Origin: Helicostylum pulchrum
Taxonomy: Eukaryota; Mucoromycota; Mucoromycetes; Mucorales; Mucoraceae
DNA: 64,000 nt
Reading direction: 5' to 3'
Assembly (NCBI GenBank): GCA_025677825.1
Contig: JAIXMO010000069.1
Coordinates: 80,579-144,578 of the forward strand
Shown: one piece after another, positions 43,636 through 55,600 of the stretch
Layout of the letters: every line of letters starts with the position of its first letter
Numbering within the stretch: the stretch's first letter is position 1
The notes under the pieces: generated by a model
The model's input: only the letters and a program-made list of their open reading frames with translations
Told to the model about the DNA's origin: nothing
Database searches by the model: none
Program-made: the position numbers and the translations under genes

Positions 43636-44996
43636 TCTAAAGGTCCATGAATCTCTGAATAATTAACATAAATAGTTAAAATATAAAACCATTTTTTTTC
43701 CACTAAAGAATAAACTTGTTTATAAAATTTATATATATATATATTTTTTTTGTCGTGAATTAGTATTTTTTTTTTAAGTATCGTAAACTGCCTTTTAGAT
43801 CGTATATACAACTAATACGGTTATATTATTTTAATATTTATGATACTATGTAACGTCTCCGATTCATTTAATGATTCGATTATAAGAGTAGCAAATATTG
43901 ACTACCGTGTTATTATATATATGCTACTCGTATTACTGCTCGTATTACTGCTTCATGTCAGGGGGGAGGGGGAACTTAGGGCAGACCATTATGATTGTGA
44001 ACACATCTAAGATAGAGAACCCAGTTGTGAGTCTCAAAATCATCAGTAAAAACCCCTCATTAAAGAAAAGATACCTATATTGTCTTATTGCTTCTGAAGA
44101 CATAAGGCGTGTTTTAACCGAACAGTACTAAGTTACATAAAGATCCTGATACTACTTCAGTATAATATAAACTCGGAAACAATGAAAATTGCTAGATCAA
44201 AATAATGACGATCTAATTCAACAGGGGGATTTTTTAACAATTATATTTAGAAAAAGGAGTTCGCAATATATTAGTTAGCTGTCTTTTTTAGGACGATTAT
44301 GAATCTAATAATAAAAATGAGAAGCAATACGAGCAAAAGTAAAAATAAAAGTGATAATACCTATAATATACTTATCTTATACGTAGCCACTCATTATAAT
44401 ATCAGAAACTTTTTTTAATACAGTATGTACCAGGATGCAATGTTATTTTGGTTTCTCTGTTACTCTTTTTTTTTTTTTTTTGTATCTTTTTTGTTACCCA
44501 ATTATCTGAAAGAAAAGTCGTAAAACGATCAAAATAACTAAAAATAAGGTGTTCAATAATCAGGTACACGATAAAGCTGTAAGCGTAGCAAGTATTATTA
44601 TATAACATGTGCATAGCATGTAGAAAATACCAGCTAGTACGTTACGGTATTATTGTATTGTGTCTGGGAACAAAAAAAAATCGTAATATCAGCATGATGA
44701 TCATGAGCGTGCGTCTCAAACTCAAGTAGAGATACCTCACAAAAAAAAAACAAGAACATTTATTACGTCTTATTGCTTTCATTCTAAGTCTTTGTTTCTG
44801 TTTCTCCTCTCTCTTCCATATTATAGGCGTAACACCGTTATTACCTTCATGTAAAGATTTTTAAGTGTTGGTGGGGAAGAAATAACCATAGAAAAAAGAC
44901 TGCTTTTCGTCAAATTACAGTCACGAAGTAGACCTTAATTTTTTTTTTTTTTTTTTTTGACATTTTCAGTTTTCTTTTGATTAAAAAAATAACAGT
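43636..44996. other. Intergenic region at the island's right edge
   Basis: About 1.36 kb, AT-rich, with (TA)n near 43730, T runs near 44470 and 44941, and a G-rich patch (GTCAGGGGGGAGGGGG) at 43957. A 77-codon + ORF at 43898-44131 is odd in composition and has no recognised motif. No RNA gene seen. Confidence 0.45.
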
Positions 44997-47915
44997 ATGG
45001 CTCGCCCACAAAAGAAGGGAGGACAAAAGCCTTTAACCAAAAAGAAGCAAGGTCTGAAAAGGACCGAGCAAGACGAATTTGTCAGTAAAGTCATTAGTCG
45101 CGATGTATTTGAAGCCGTTGACGAACCTACACGCCGTAAAGCCAACGATCTCGATGAAGTAGACAACTTGGAATACGATGCAGGAGAAATTGCTGAAGAA
45201 GACGATGAAGAAATTGATTCCGATGAAGCCTTTGATGAATCTGATGAGGAACGTTTTGAAGGATATAAATTTTCAGGTTCAACCAAGGTAAAAAACATTT
45301 AACGTTACGAATTTATTAAGAGGTACTAATAAAGAAATAAAATAGTCTTCTGAAAAGAAACATTTAAAGAAGAAGGCTCCTATTGCCCCAGGAGAAATTG
45401 ATTTAAACGAGAATTCAGATGAGGATTCAGAAGAAGAAGAGTCTGATGAAGATGGTGAAGGATACATGGATCTTTCTCAAATGCTTACAGCCGATAACGA
45501 CGAAGAGGAAGAAGAATTCCGTGGATTTGATGATATTGAAGATGATGAGGATGATGAATCAGATGACGACAATATGGATTTAGATGATCAAGTTGCTAAC
45601 TTGATTGACAGTATTGAATCCAAGAAGCGTAGACGTGTTGGCGAAGAAGAAGGTAGCTCCACCAAAAAACGTCAAATTAAGGAAAGAAATGAAGCTTACA
45701 AGGAAGGTGAATTTAACTTGCCTGTTCGTGACGATGATGATGCCTCCAAGAAATTGAGTTTGCAGGATTTAATGGGTACTGTAGATGACGAAGCTACTTT
45801 TGGTTCTTTAAAAACTAGTCTTGAAACTTTAGCTGGTAAAGGAAAGAACTTGAGTCGTCGTGCTTTAGATGCCCCGCTTCCTAAGAGAGTTCAAGACCGT
45901 ATGGAACGTACTGCTGCTGCTGCCGCTGCCAATGAAGAGATCACTAAATGGCAACCTACCGTTAAAATGAACCGTGAAGCTGAACATCTTCAATTCCCCT
46001 TGCATAACAACGATGATGCTCCCAAGGAAACTAAGACCAGTGCTGCCATGGTCAGTAAATTCAAAGCCGAAACTACTCTTGAACAACAAATCTCAAAGGC
46101 ACTCGCTGATGCTGGTATGAAGGATGAGGAATTAGAAGAATTTGAAGCATTAAAGTTAAACAAGCTTACAGTTGAAGAAGTTGAGGCTAAACGTAAAGAA
46201 CTTCGTATGATGCGTGAATTAATGTTCCGTCATGAAATCAAGAACAAGCGTCTCAAGAAGATTAAGAGTAAGAGTTACAGAAAGTTGCAACGTAAGGAAA
46301 AGGACAAGTTGACTTCTCAAATTAATGATATGGCTGAGATTGATCATGAAATGGAAGATACTGATAAGATGGATGCTGCTATGAGTAGAGCTGAAGAACG
46401 TATGTCATTAAAGCATAAGAATACCAGTAAATGGGCTAAACGTGCCTTGGCTCGTGGTACTCAAGATGAAGGTACTCGTGATGCTATCATGGAACAATTA
46501 CGTCGTGGTGAAGAACTTCGTCGTAGAATTGACGGTGATCAATCTGAAGATAGTGATGAAGCAGAAGATGATGAGACTTATGTTAACAACCAATTAACTA
46601 AATTGAATGATGAAATCGCTGAAGATACCCAGCCCAAGAAGGGCTTACTTGCTATGAAGTTTATGCAAGATGCTGCCCAACGTCAATTAGATACTACTAA
46701 GAACGATGTTGCTGAATTCGAAAAGGAATGGCTTGGTGCTGACAGTGATGATGATGTAGAGGAAAAGGATGAAAATTATTCAGTAATTGCTAATAATCCT
46801 GGTCGTATGGCATTCGGTGCCAAAGCCAAACAACCAAAGAAACCTAAAGCAACTGAAGAAAATGAAGAGATCAGTAACAGTGAAGTTGGTTCAGTTTCTA
46901 TTAATGAATCTGGACAAATTAAAAAGGTTGCACAATCTGCAGTACATAAAACCAGTACATCTACACCTATTAACTTGAAGAAGAATCAAAGTCCTTTAGC
47001 TGATTTAGATCAAGATGCGTCTGCTAATCCTTGGCTTCAAGCTGATACATCTCGTCTTGCCAAGAAGGCATCCAAAAACAAGACTATTTCAGGTCAAACA
47101 GAATCTCGTATTGAGCACAGTATATCCAAAATAAAGAAGACACAGGCTGAAAAGTCTGCTGCTGAAGATACAACAGAAGATGTCGAACTTGATTTAACAA
47201 AGGTCATGACAGTCAAGACTAAAGAAACAAAGAAACAACAACCTAAAAAAACTACTACAACAGCCACTACAACTACTACTAAATCGAAATCTAATATTGC
47301 TAAATCGAAACTTGCCAAGGGTGAATCTGATTCAGAATCTGATGATGGTAGTGATAATGAAGACGATCAAATGGTACACTCTGATAAGGTTTCTTTCAGT
47401 CAACGTGAACTTGTTGCAAGAGCTTTCGCCAATGACGATGTTGTCGCAGAGTTTGAAGACGAAAAGATGGCCGAGATTAAAGAAGACGGTGATCAAGTTG
47501 AAGATTTAACATTACCTGGTTGGGGTGCTTGGGCTGGTGCCGGTGTAAAGAAGAACAAAAAGAAGAAGAAGATTCTTAAGGTTACAAAGGGTATTGATGC
47601 TGATCAAAGAAAGGATGCCAACCTTTCTCATGTCATTATTAATGAAAAGATTAACAAGAAGGTAATATATTATTATATTATATGTATAAATGCAAATTTT
47701 TCTTTTATTAACTCTTATTTATTACTTAGGCCGAGAAATATCGTGTTACTTCCGTACCATTCCCCTTCAAGACTATGGAACAATATGAAAGATCTATTAG
47801 TCAACCTGTTGGTAACGAATGGAACACACGTCAAACCTTCATGAAGATGACCAAGCCTAGAATTATTACTAAACTCGGTAAAGTCATTGATCCCCTTAAG
47901 GCTCCTTTTGCATAA
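44997..47915 (+). CDS. UTP14: U3 snoRNP/SSU processome component Utp14
   Basis: Three exons (44997-45287, 45346-47661, 47730-47915) encode 930 aa. A basic start is followed by acidic tracts (DEDDESDDDNMDLDD). The Utp14 core follows: LPKRVQDRMERTAA, KWQPTVKMNREAEHLQFPL, RELMFRHEIKNKRLKKIKSK and MSLKHKNTSKWAKRALARG. The C-terminus has LPGWGAWAGAGVKK, RVTSVPFPFKTMEQYERSIS and GNEWNT. Utp14 belongs to the 90S pre-ribosome and activates the Dhr1 helicase to release U3 snoRNA from pre-18S rRNA. Length fits the family (about 900 aa). The codon bias (GGT, AAG, CGT) suggests high expression. Confidence 0.96.
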
Positions 47916-48159
47916 ATATAGACTTTCTTTTTTCTTTTTTCATATATATAATAAATAAAATACACGCGCGCACATTGTACCTTATAAAGTAATTTAATGC
48001 ATCCTGCCCTTTCTCCTTTTAACTTTCCGCAGTAATAAAAAGAAAAACCGTCTAATTGAACTGACTAAGCCTCTGTTGCAGGTGTGATGATTGACTATTT
48101 AACAAAAGTACACACAAACTATATATATTTCTTTTTTCTTTTTTAAAAACCAATTAAAA

Positions 48160-50382
48160 ATGGCAGAGTCAATTTCAATTGAAGAAACAAAGTAAGAATA
48201 AAACAATAAAATATATACTTATCATAACTAAAAAAAAAAAACGTTTACCTCTTTTTTTAGTGCACTTCGTGAGAAGTTGGGACTTCCTCCATTGGCTATA
48301 GCAGGTAGTTCTGATGATATTATCGATCCAGATAAAGATGCTTATGATAATTACCAAAAGATAAAGCAAGAGCAAGAAAAAGAAGCTAAAGCCGAAGCCA
48401 TTAGAAAAAACATTGAAAAGTAAATAACTATATAAATTCATGTATTATAATTCAGTTTTAATTAACTCTTACTTTTTTTTTATTACTCTAGATCAAAAAA
48501 CAGAAAGAGAAATTTAGCTAAACTCGAAGGTAAAGGACTTGGAGAAGCAAGTGATGAAGAAGATGACAGTACTTTAAATTGGATCAATAAAACTAGAAAA
48601 CGTGAACGAGAGTTAGCAGCTCGTAGAGAACGCGAATTAGAAGAAATGGACGATTCCTTTCAAACATACGATGCTTCTCATCTGAAAGGGCTCAAAGTCA
48701 GTCACTCCATGTCAGAATTTGAGGAGGGAGGAGAGACTATCTTGACCTTAAAGGACCGTAATATTTTAGGGGAGGAAGACGATGACGCGGACGAGTTAAC
48801 TAATGTCAATATCGAAGACCGTGAACGATTAAAGAAAAAACTCGAGTTAAAAAAGCAAAAGCCTGGTTACAATCCTTATGACGATGATGAATTCAACGGT
48901 AGTAAAGCTAGTATTCTTCCTCAGTATGAAGATGAGGAAGAAGAAGGTGGTTTTGTGATTGGTAAAGCAGGTTCCATCAAACCAGTTGTAGAAGCCGTAG
49001 ATGAAAAGTCCGTATCTCAAAAATTAAAAGAGCAAACCTTATCTTATGAAAAGATGCAGGAAATTAAAGATTACTATACCCAAGAAGAAGTAAATGCTAC
49101 ATTTAAAAAACCAAAAAATAAAAAGAAGAAGAAGACAACCAGGAGAAAGGCACAAGATGAAGACGATATCAATATTTCAACAACACAAGAAACTGAAATT
49201 ACACCTGCACAGCCTAGATCTCGTACAATAGACCCTGACGCTAATTTTGTAGATGATGATGACCTTCAAGAAGCCCTTGCTCGTGCTAGAAGAATTGCAA
49301 ACAAGGAAAAAAATAAGTTATTAAAGAAAATGACGCCCGAAGAAATTGCTAAACAAATTAGAGAAGAAGAGCAGTCTAAAATGGATGAAGATGAACAAGA
49401 AGGTGGTCTTGTTTTATCTGAAGCAACTGAGTTTGTCAATGCGCTTGGTAACAACATTCCCACATTTACTACCAGAGAACCTGCTCCCGCCCCTGCTGCT
49501 GCTGCTGCTCCTTCTCCTGTTGTTGCTGCTGATTCACCTTCTCCTACACCTCAATCAACAGAAGAAGCACCAGCAAAGGCCGAGAAAGAAGAAGTCAAAG
49601 TTAAAACAGGAATGGATACAACTATGGAAGATGTTACAGATCAAAATGATTCCGAAGATATTGTTATGGAGGACGAATCACAGACGGAACCAGAAAAGAA
49701 GGAAGAGATTTTAGAAGTACCTATTGTAGATGAACCTCTAGTAAGTTCCGGTCTTGCTGCCACACTTTCGTTACTCAATCAAAAGGGTATTATTGTCAAA
49801 CCAACCGAAGATCAACTTCGACGTGATAAGATTGCTGCCGAACAAATTAGATGGCAAAACGAACAAAGAAAGAGAGAGTACCGTCGTGAGTTAGAAGAGA
49901 AGAGAGAAAAGGAACGTCGTAAAATAGGAGATAGAGGTAGAGATCGTAATTCAGATAGAGTACGCGAAGCAGAACGTGAAAGAGAAAGAGAAAAGGAGAG
50001 AGAAGAAGCGCAGCGTATGCGTGAATATGAATTGGCTATGCAAAACTATAAGCCTGAAGTTCATTTGGAATATACTGATGATAATGGTAGAATTATGAAA
50101 CAGAGCGAAGCCTTTAGATACATGTCTCACAAGTTCCATGGTAAAACTTCTGGAAAGACCAAGACTGAAAAGAGAATGCAAAAGATCGAAGAAGAGCGTA
50201 AATTAAATATGATGAGTAGTACTGATACACCGCACAATTTAGCAAGCGCTTTACTGGAAAGACAACAACTTACAGGTTCTGCTCATGTTGTATTAAGTGT
50301 TGGTAAACGAGGTGTAGTACCTCCTACTTTCCCCCCTGAATCTTCAAAGTCTGCAAAGCCTTCAAAGCCATCTAAAAAATAA
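48160..50382 (+). CDS. SNU66: Tri-snRNP protein Snu66/SART1
   Basis: Three exons (48160-48191, 48261-48419, 48492-50382) encode 693 aa. The N-terminus has SIEETNALREKLGLPPL, the classic SART1 opening, followed by NWINKTRKRERELAARRERE and LKGLKVSHSMSEFEEGGETI. The central part is charged with an Ala/Pro linker. The C-terminus carries LEYTDDNGRIMKQSEAFRYM and SHKFHGKTSGKTKTEKRMQK, highly conserved in the family. Snu66/SART1 is a U4/U6.U5 tri-snRNP component needed for spliceosome activation. It is nuclear. Confidence 0.95.
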
Positions 50383-50601
50383 ATAAATAAAAATATTTAT
50401 TATTATTCATTAACAAGTAGTAGAGATTACTCTAAATTATTTCTTCACAATAAAACACCTATTTCATATAAAAACGAACACTCTTAACATTGTTCTATTT
50501 ATAATAACTACAATTTGTATTTTTTCAAAAAAGAAAAAGAAACCATCATATCACATAAAGAACTTGTTACATTTTATTAAAAATAAAGTATAAACTAATA
50601 A

Positions 50602-52241
50602 CTACAAACGTAATTCCCACACCCAAACTTGTTTTAAATGGCCTTTATAACAGGGTTTACAAAGGGGTATAGTGGGATTGCATTCACAAGTTTTTCCAAC
50701 CCCTGTACCAATTACACCGGATTTTGTACAAGATTTGCAAGCTAATCTAATACGTTTATTAGAATCAAGCTTACACATAGTAACATACGTATGCGTCGAG
50801 ACTTTACTAAAAGACATACGACTTATAAAACTATCTTTAGCGGTAGTAGTGCCAATCAACTCCTTACAGTGTTTGAGTAAAGTATATGCTAAAGTATCCT
50901 TGAAAGTTTTACGATCCATCTCACCATCTTTGGAAAATGTTCTAAACGAATTAAAAGCATTTGCTTCATACAAACCAAGGAAAAAGCCAAAGAAACGCAT
51001 TTCCCATCTTTCTGTTGCAATAACATCATGATAAGTGATAGAATTATATCTCAGATTGTTTGCAGCATTGACAGAAACTAAAATACATCCAGTGAATAAA
51101 CTTTTTCTTTTCAATTTAAAATTTATCACTTACTTTTAAGATTTTTGTACTCTTCAGCAACTTCTGGACGAGCAATAGTTACTATTTCACCTTCAGACCC
51201 CAAGAAAGATCTTTGACCGATAAGTCTTGTCGTACTACACGACGATACAAAAGCCTTAATCTTTTGATCGCGGTAGGCACATACAAAGATATTGTAGCTT
51301 ATCGAATCATTCTTCATCGTATAGTGGCTACCATACTCTTCTTCCACTTGATCGGCAATATCAGTAATTGGCATACTTCTAGGCCAGAAACGATGCTTTC
51401 TAACCTACATTATAGAATAGAGGCCATGTTCGTTCAGCATTATAACCATATCGGAAGACCCGAACCAAGAGTCTGCAATTACAGTTCAACCCGAGGCGAA
51501 CCAATGCTTCAACAAACGTTTCACTGTTGCAGTTACGGTACGTTTATCAGGCTCGTCGTATTCTTTTGATACGGGATAACCAACCGTATCAATTCTTAAA
51601 ATACAAGTCGTATGCTGATCCACAACGGTTTTAAACTCTTGACTGATTAATGAGTAGGGATTACGAGGTGTTTTCTTTAAGTTTTGCATTCCGGTGCTCA
51701 GCCATTGGGTCTTTGCCTCGGCAATGACCAAATATTTACCAGGAGTTAAGCAGTTAGCCATATGATCATTGAAAGCGTCGATTGTTGAACGGATTTGGTA
51801 GAGAAGATCTTCTGCTTGTTTCTCTCTCGAGGGAACTTCAAAGGTATGCATACGAACGATATCAGTAAATCTTTCATAAGACATGTAATCAGTAAAGTCC
51901 ACGTTTATGGTAAAATGAGTATCGCCTTGTCCCCAGTAGGCCTTTCGATCGGAATGGCGAAAAACCGTCATAACTGTTAAAAGAGCAATCCACATCAAAT
52001 ACTCATTGTATGTAATATCGGACCAGGTGCTGGTTACATTCCTTGCATGAATATTTATGTTGAAAATGATTGTATGAAAATGATGTGAAGGAAGAAAGAA
52101 CAAGAAGTAATCCAAAGGAGTCGCATCTGTAGAATTTGATAAATACAAGTCTGCATTTAATTGACAGTAGCTGTTATTACAAAACCTACTATCAATGTAT
52201 ACTTCTCCGGCAGACCATCCATCTAATGGTGTGGGATCCAT
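50602..52241 (-). pseudogene. Decayed piggyBac-like transposase
   Basis: The N-terminal frame (51486-52241) has YNEYLMWIALLTVM, YMSYERFTDIVRMHTF, FNDHMANCLTPGKYLVIAEAK and ATVKRLLKHWFASG, the layout of DDE_Tnp_1_7 (PGBD) transposases. It then hits TGA; the same frame goes on VIADSWFGSSDMVIMLNEHG to TAG, then VRKHRFWPRSMP and a frame to 51126. A 56-nt GTAAGT...TTTTAG intron links it to a C-terminal block (ISVNAANNLRYN, ERWEMRFFGFFLGLYEANAF) ending with a Cys-rich finger (CKSC, CEC, LCKPC). The first catalytic Asp position reads Ala (IAEAK), the second is kept (ADSW), and the VDxxD-like position reads VNAAN. It is catalytically and translationally broken. Confidence 0.85.
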
Positions 52242-52579
52242 ATTAACTTCATCCTCCTCCTCCTCCTCTTCAAAAAATCGACTTGTTAACTAAAATAGTT
52301 TTATGGTTGGCCCAAATGGGCAGACATCCACTTGTTAAATAGTAAGTGTTATGATTATAATAGAAAATAATTTTTATTAATCTTTTTAGGGGTAGAAATT
52401 TACAAAAAAAAAAGTATATATGTATAAGTAAATGGCAATAAATAATAATAAAAAAAAATAGATTTGTGTTATGGAAAGGGTTGGGGAATATAAAGGAAGA
52501 AAGGTATAGCGAAATGATTTACAATAAGGATATGAAAGATGGAGAGGGTGAGAGAGAGAGGGAGAAGGAGAGGGAGAGG

Positions 52580-52621
<42 letters not shown>

Positions 52622-52622
52622 T
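52242..52622. repeat. Purine-rich spacer with (GA)n microsatellite
   Basis: Between the transposase remnant and the kinesin 3' end. The last 80 bp (52540-52618) are GAGAGG-to-GAGAGA repeats abutting the kinesin stop region. No ORF is supported. Confidence 0.85.
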
Positions 52623-55600
52623 TTAAACAAAACTACCTTCCGTAGCACTAGAAGGACGTTTTTGATCTAACTCCCACCTTTTTCTTAAATCATCTACACT
52701 TCCACTACTATGTCTGTAATTCATTTTAGCTCTGGATGCACGAGTAGGAGTCTGAGCTAATCGATCAAACACGGTAGGCGTACTTGGTCTTTCAAACGTG
52801 GAAGCACTAGGCATAATAGGAGGTAACGGTCTTTTTAATAATCTTTGTTGTTGACAAGAATTAGTGAACAGAGGTGAATTTTCTCTTTGTGGCGGATGAT
52901 AATTTTCAAACGATTCAAGTTCTGTTTGAATATTTTCATTGTTTGGCTGAATATGAGACAATAAAGGACTGATCATTGTTACTTCACGTCTAGCAGCAGC
53001 GTGTGGTGGTGGAGGAGGAGGTGGTGGTGGCACAGCGTTATGATGACTACTACTAGGTCCACGCATCATTGTTTTTTGGTTCCAAGATGATAGTGAAGAC
53101 ATATCGGATTGAATGGACGATCTCCTTAAATGACTACTACGAATGGAAGAAGTAGATGAATCATGATCAGTAACATAATGACCAAATTCAGGTGGTGGTA
53201 CACTGGTATGATTTGTTGTTGTTACAGTTGCTGATGTAGCCAAATCATCCACTAAATAGTTTGGTGTTTCATTTCCATCTACACTTTGCTGCCAAGATAA
53301 TCGCTTCTGAATCATATTATAAAACCGATCAGGCGATGGGGTTGAATCACGCGCAGCAGTTACGATAGACTTACTAGTATTGTCAATTATTTGATTTGGG
53401 ACTGGAGGATTGTTGACAATATGATTAGCGTAAGGGGGTGAAGCAGCAGGAGAATTCGGTAAGCTTATTTGTTGATTATAAGATGACGAAGAAGGAACAA
53501 TAGCGTTAGACATTTCTACTGCGGCCGGGACATCACATAATAAGCCACGAACACCATCTTCATATATTCTATCAAAGATAGTGTTTCCATTATTCATATA
53601 ATCTTCAATGGAATGATCTTGTTCATCATGAAGCATCATATCGATCATGCTTTCTTCACTAATTTCCAAGTGACGAATTCTTCTTTCGTTCTCAATAGCG
53701 TTTGTGATGGCAGCTCTCTTCATAACGATTAAAGTTCTACGTAAATCAATCACTGTCTTTTCTAGATTCTGAACCGTTACTTGTCTATTGCATTCACTCA
53801 TGCGAAGATCCATGATATCATCCACTAAATTCTCAATAACCCGCTTGCATTCATCTGATTCCAATGATTTAATTAACTTGGACGTAATATCATATGCCAT
53901 TTCAGGTGCTGCATTTACAGGTACACTGAACTGGTCATCAAATGCATCAACATCATCCCATTCATCACATGCAGCAGGCTCTGTAAGAATTTCATCCGCA
54001 AACGTAACATGCTTAGCAGGACGAGGACTAGACGTTTTCACTACAGATGCACCACTTCCTTCAGCTCTAATAGCTTCTTCAGCTGCTTCTGTTTGTAAAG
54101 CATCAATACGAGCAGACAGGTAAGAGATCTCTGCTGAAATCAAATCAATACGTTCGTCCATTAATTCAATAGCAATGGTATCCATAGGTTGTCCTGTTGC
54201 TTCTTCATGTTCCTGTTCATCAAACAAGACTTGGTCACGTTCATCTTCCAACTCAATCTTTTCGGCTACTAGACGTTCACAACGAACCAACAGCTGTTCC
54301 ATTTCTACCACTGCTTGTTTTCCTTGAATATACTGATACAAAGCTTTATCCAATAATTGCTTTTTACGTGTGACTCGAATACCTAACGGAATAGGATTCT
54401 TCTTTTTACTGGTACGTCTAGGGAACCCATGTCCACCGCCACGAGCAATCACAGCAAAACTACCACCCATAATAGGAATTACTTTAGTCAACATCTTTTC
54501 ATCCAAGATACCGCCTTCACGTACAGCCTTCTTTAAGATACCTGTCATTTGTTTTAATTGACTAGCACTTAATAGGATCTCTTCATTACGTTTCTTGAGA
54601 GTAGATTTTTGAACTTCGTGTTCTTGCTCTAACCGTTTCTTTGCCTGATTGGATTTAGCATGTTGTCGTTGCAACTGTTGGATTTTTCTTTCTTGTCGAT
54701 TGATTTGTTCGCGTACACGATCAGCTTCTAATTTCATACGATGTACCAATCTCTTCTTCTCGACCTTTAAAGTCTCTACATTTACTTTTAAAGATCTTAA
54801 CAAGGATTCGTTTTGATTACGAGTAGACTGCATTGTAATTGTAGCGTGTGAATACTTTCTTTTTAAATCTTGAATTTCAGTCAACAAATTCTTCATTTTG
54901 ACCTCATAAGCTTGTTTCACTTCATTGGGTTTGACATCTGGTCTTAAATTAGCAATATCTGATTTAATAGCTAATCCAGATTTGGTTCTCATCAAGACGG
55001 TATCTTTTTCCTTTTGTGTATCTGCTAACTGAGACTGAAGATAATTGACTTTCTCATCAAATTTCTTTCTCATAAATGTAAATTCGGTTTCGGATTTTTC
55101 TAAATGAGATACAAGTTCTTCCTTGACTTTAATATCAGATTGAATTTGATGTAACATACGTGATAGTTGAGAGTTGTATGTAGATGAAGTATTACTAGTA
55201 GCTGTATTAGAACGTGAGTGTTGATTTGAATCTGTGTCATAAGATAAGGCTGGTTTGGAATCGTTTCCACGTTCATCATTTTTCCATGTTGGTACAGGCT
55301 AGATGTAAATAAGTATAAATGCAATTTAAAAAAAAGGAGTGAGAGACATTTTTTTTTTTATACATACCACAGTATCTATACGAGTGTATTCTTCTTCGGC
55401 TGGTGAAGAGGAGAGTGAGAAACTACCTTCGTCAGACGGGTCTCTTTGCATTTCTTTACCATGCAAGCGTCTTTCTTCTGCTTCGAAAGCCTAGTTGATG
55501 TATGATTTCAAGTTAGTATAAAAAAAAAAAACCAAATTTAAGGGGGTAAAGTAGGTTAACATAAAAAAAGGAAAGGGGGAGAAGAGGAGATTTATATGAG

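Noticed and set aside
43898..44131. 77-codon ORF as a transmembrane peptide gene
   Set aside because: The Tyr/Cys-rich start comes from TATTACTGCTCG repeats; remainder shows no recognised features.
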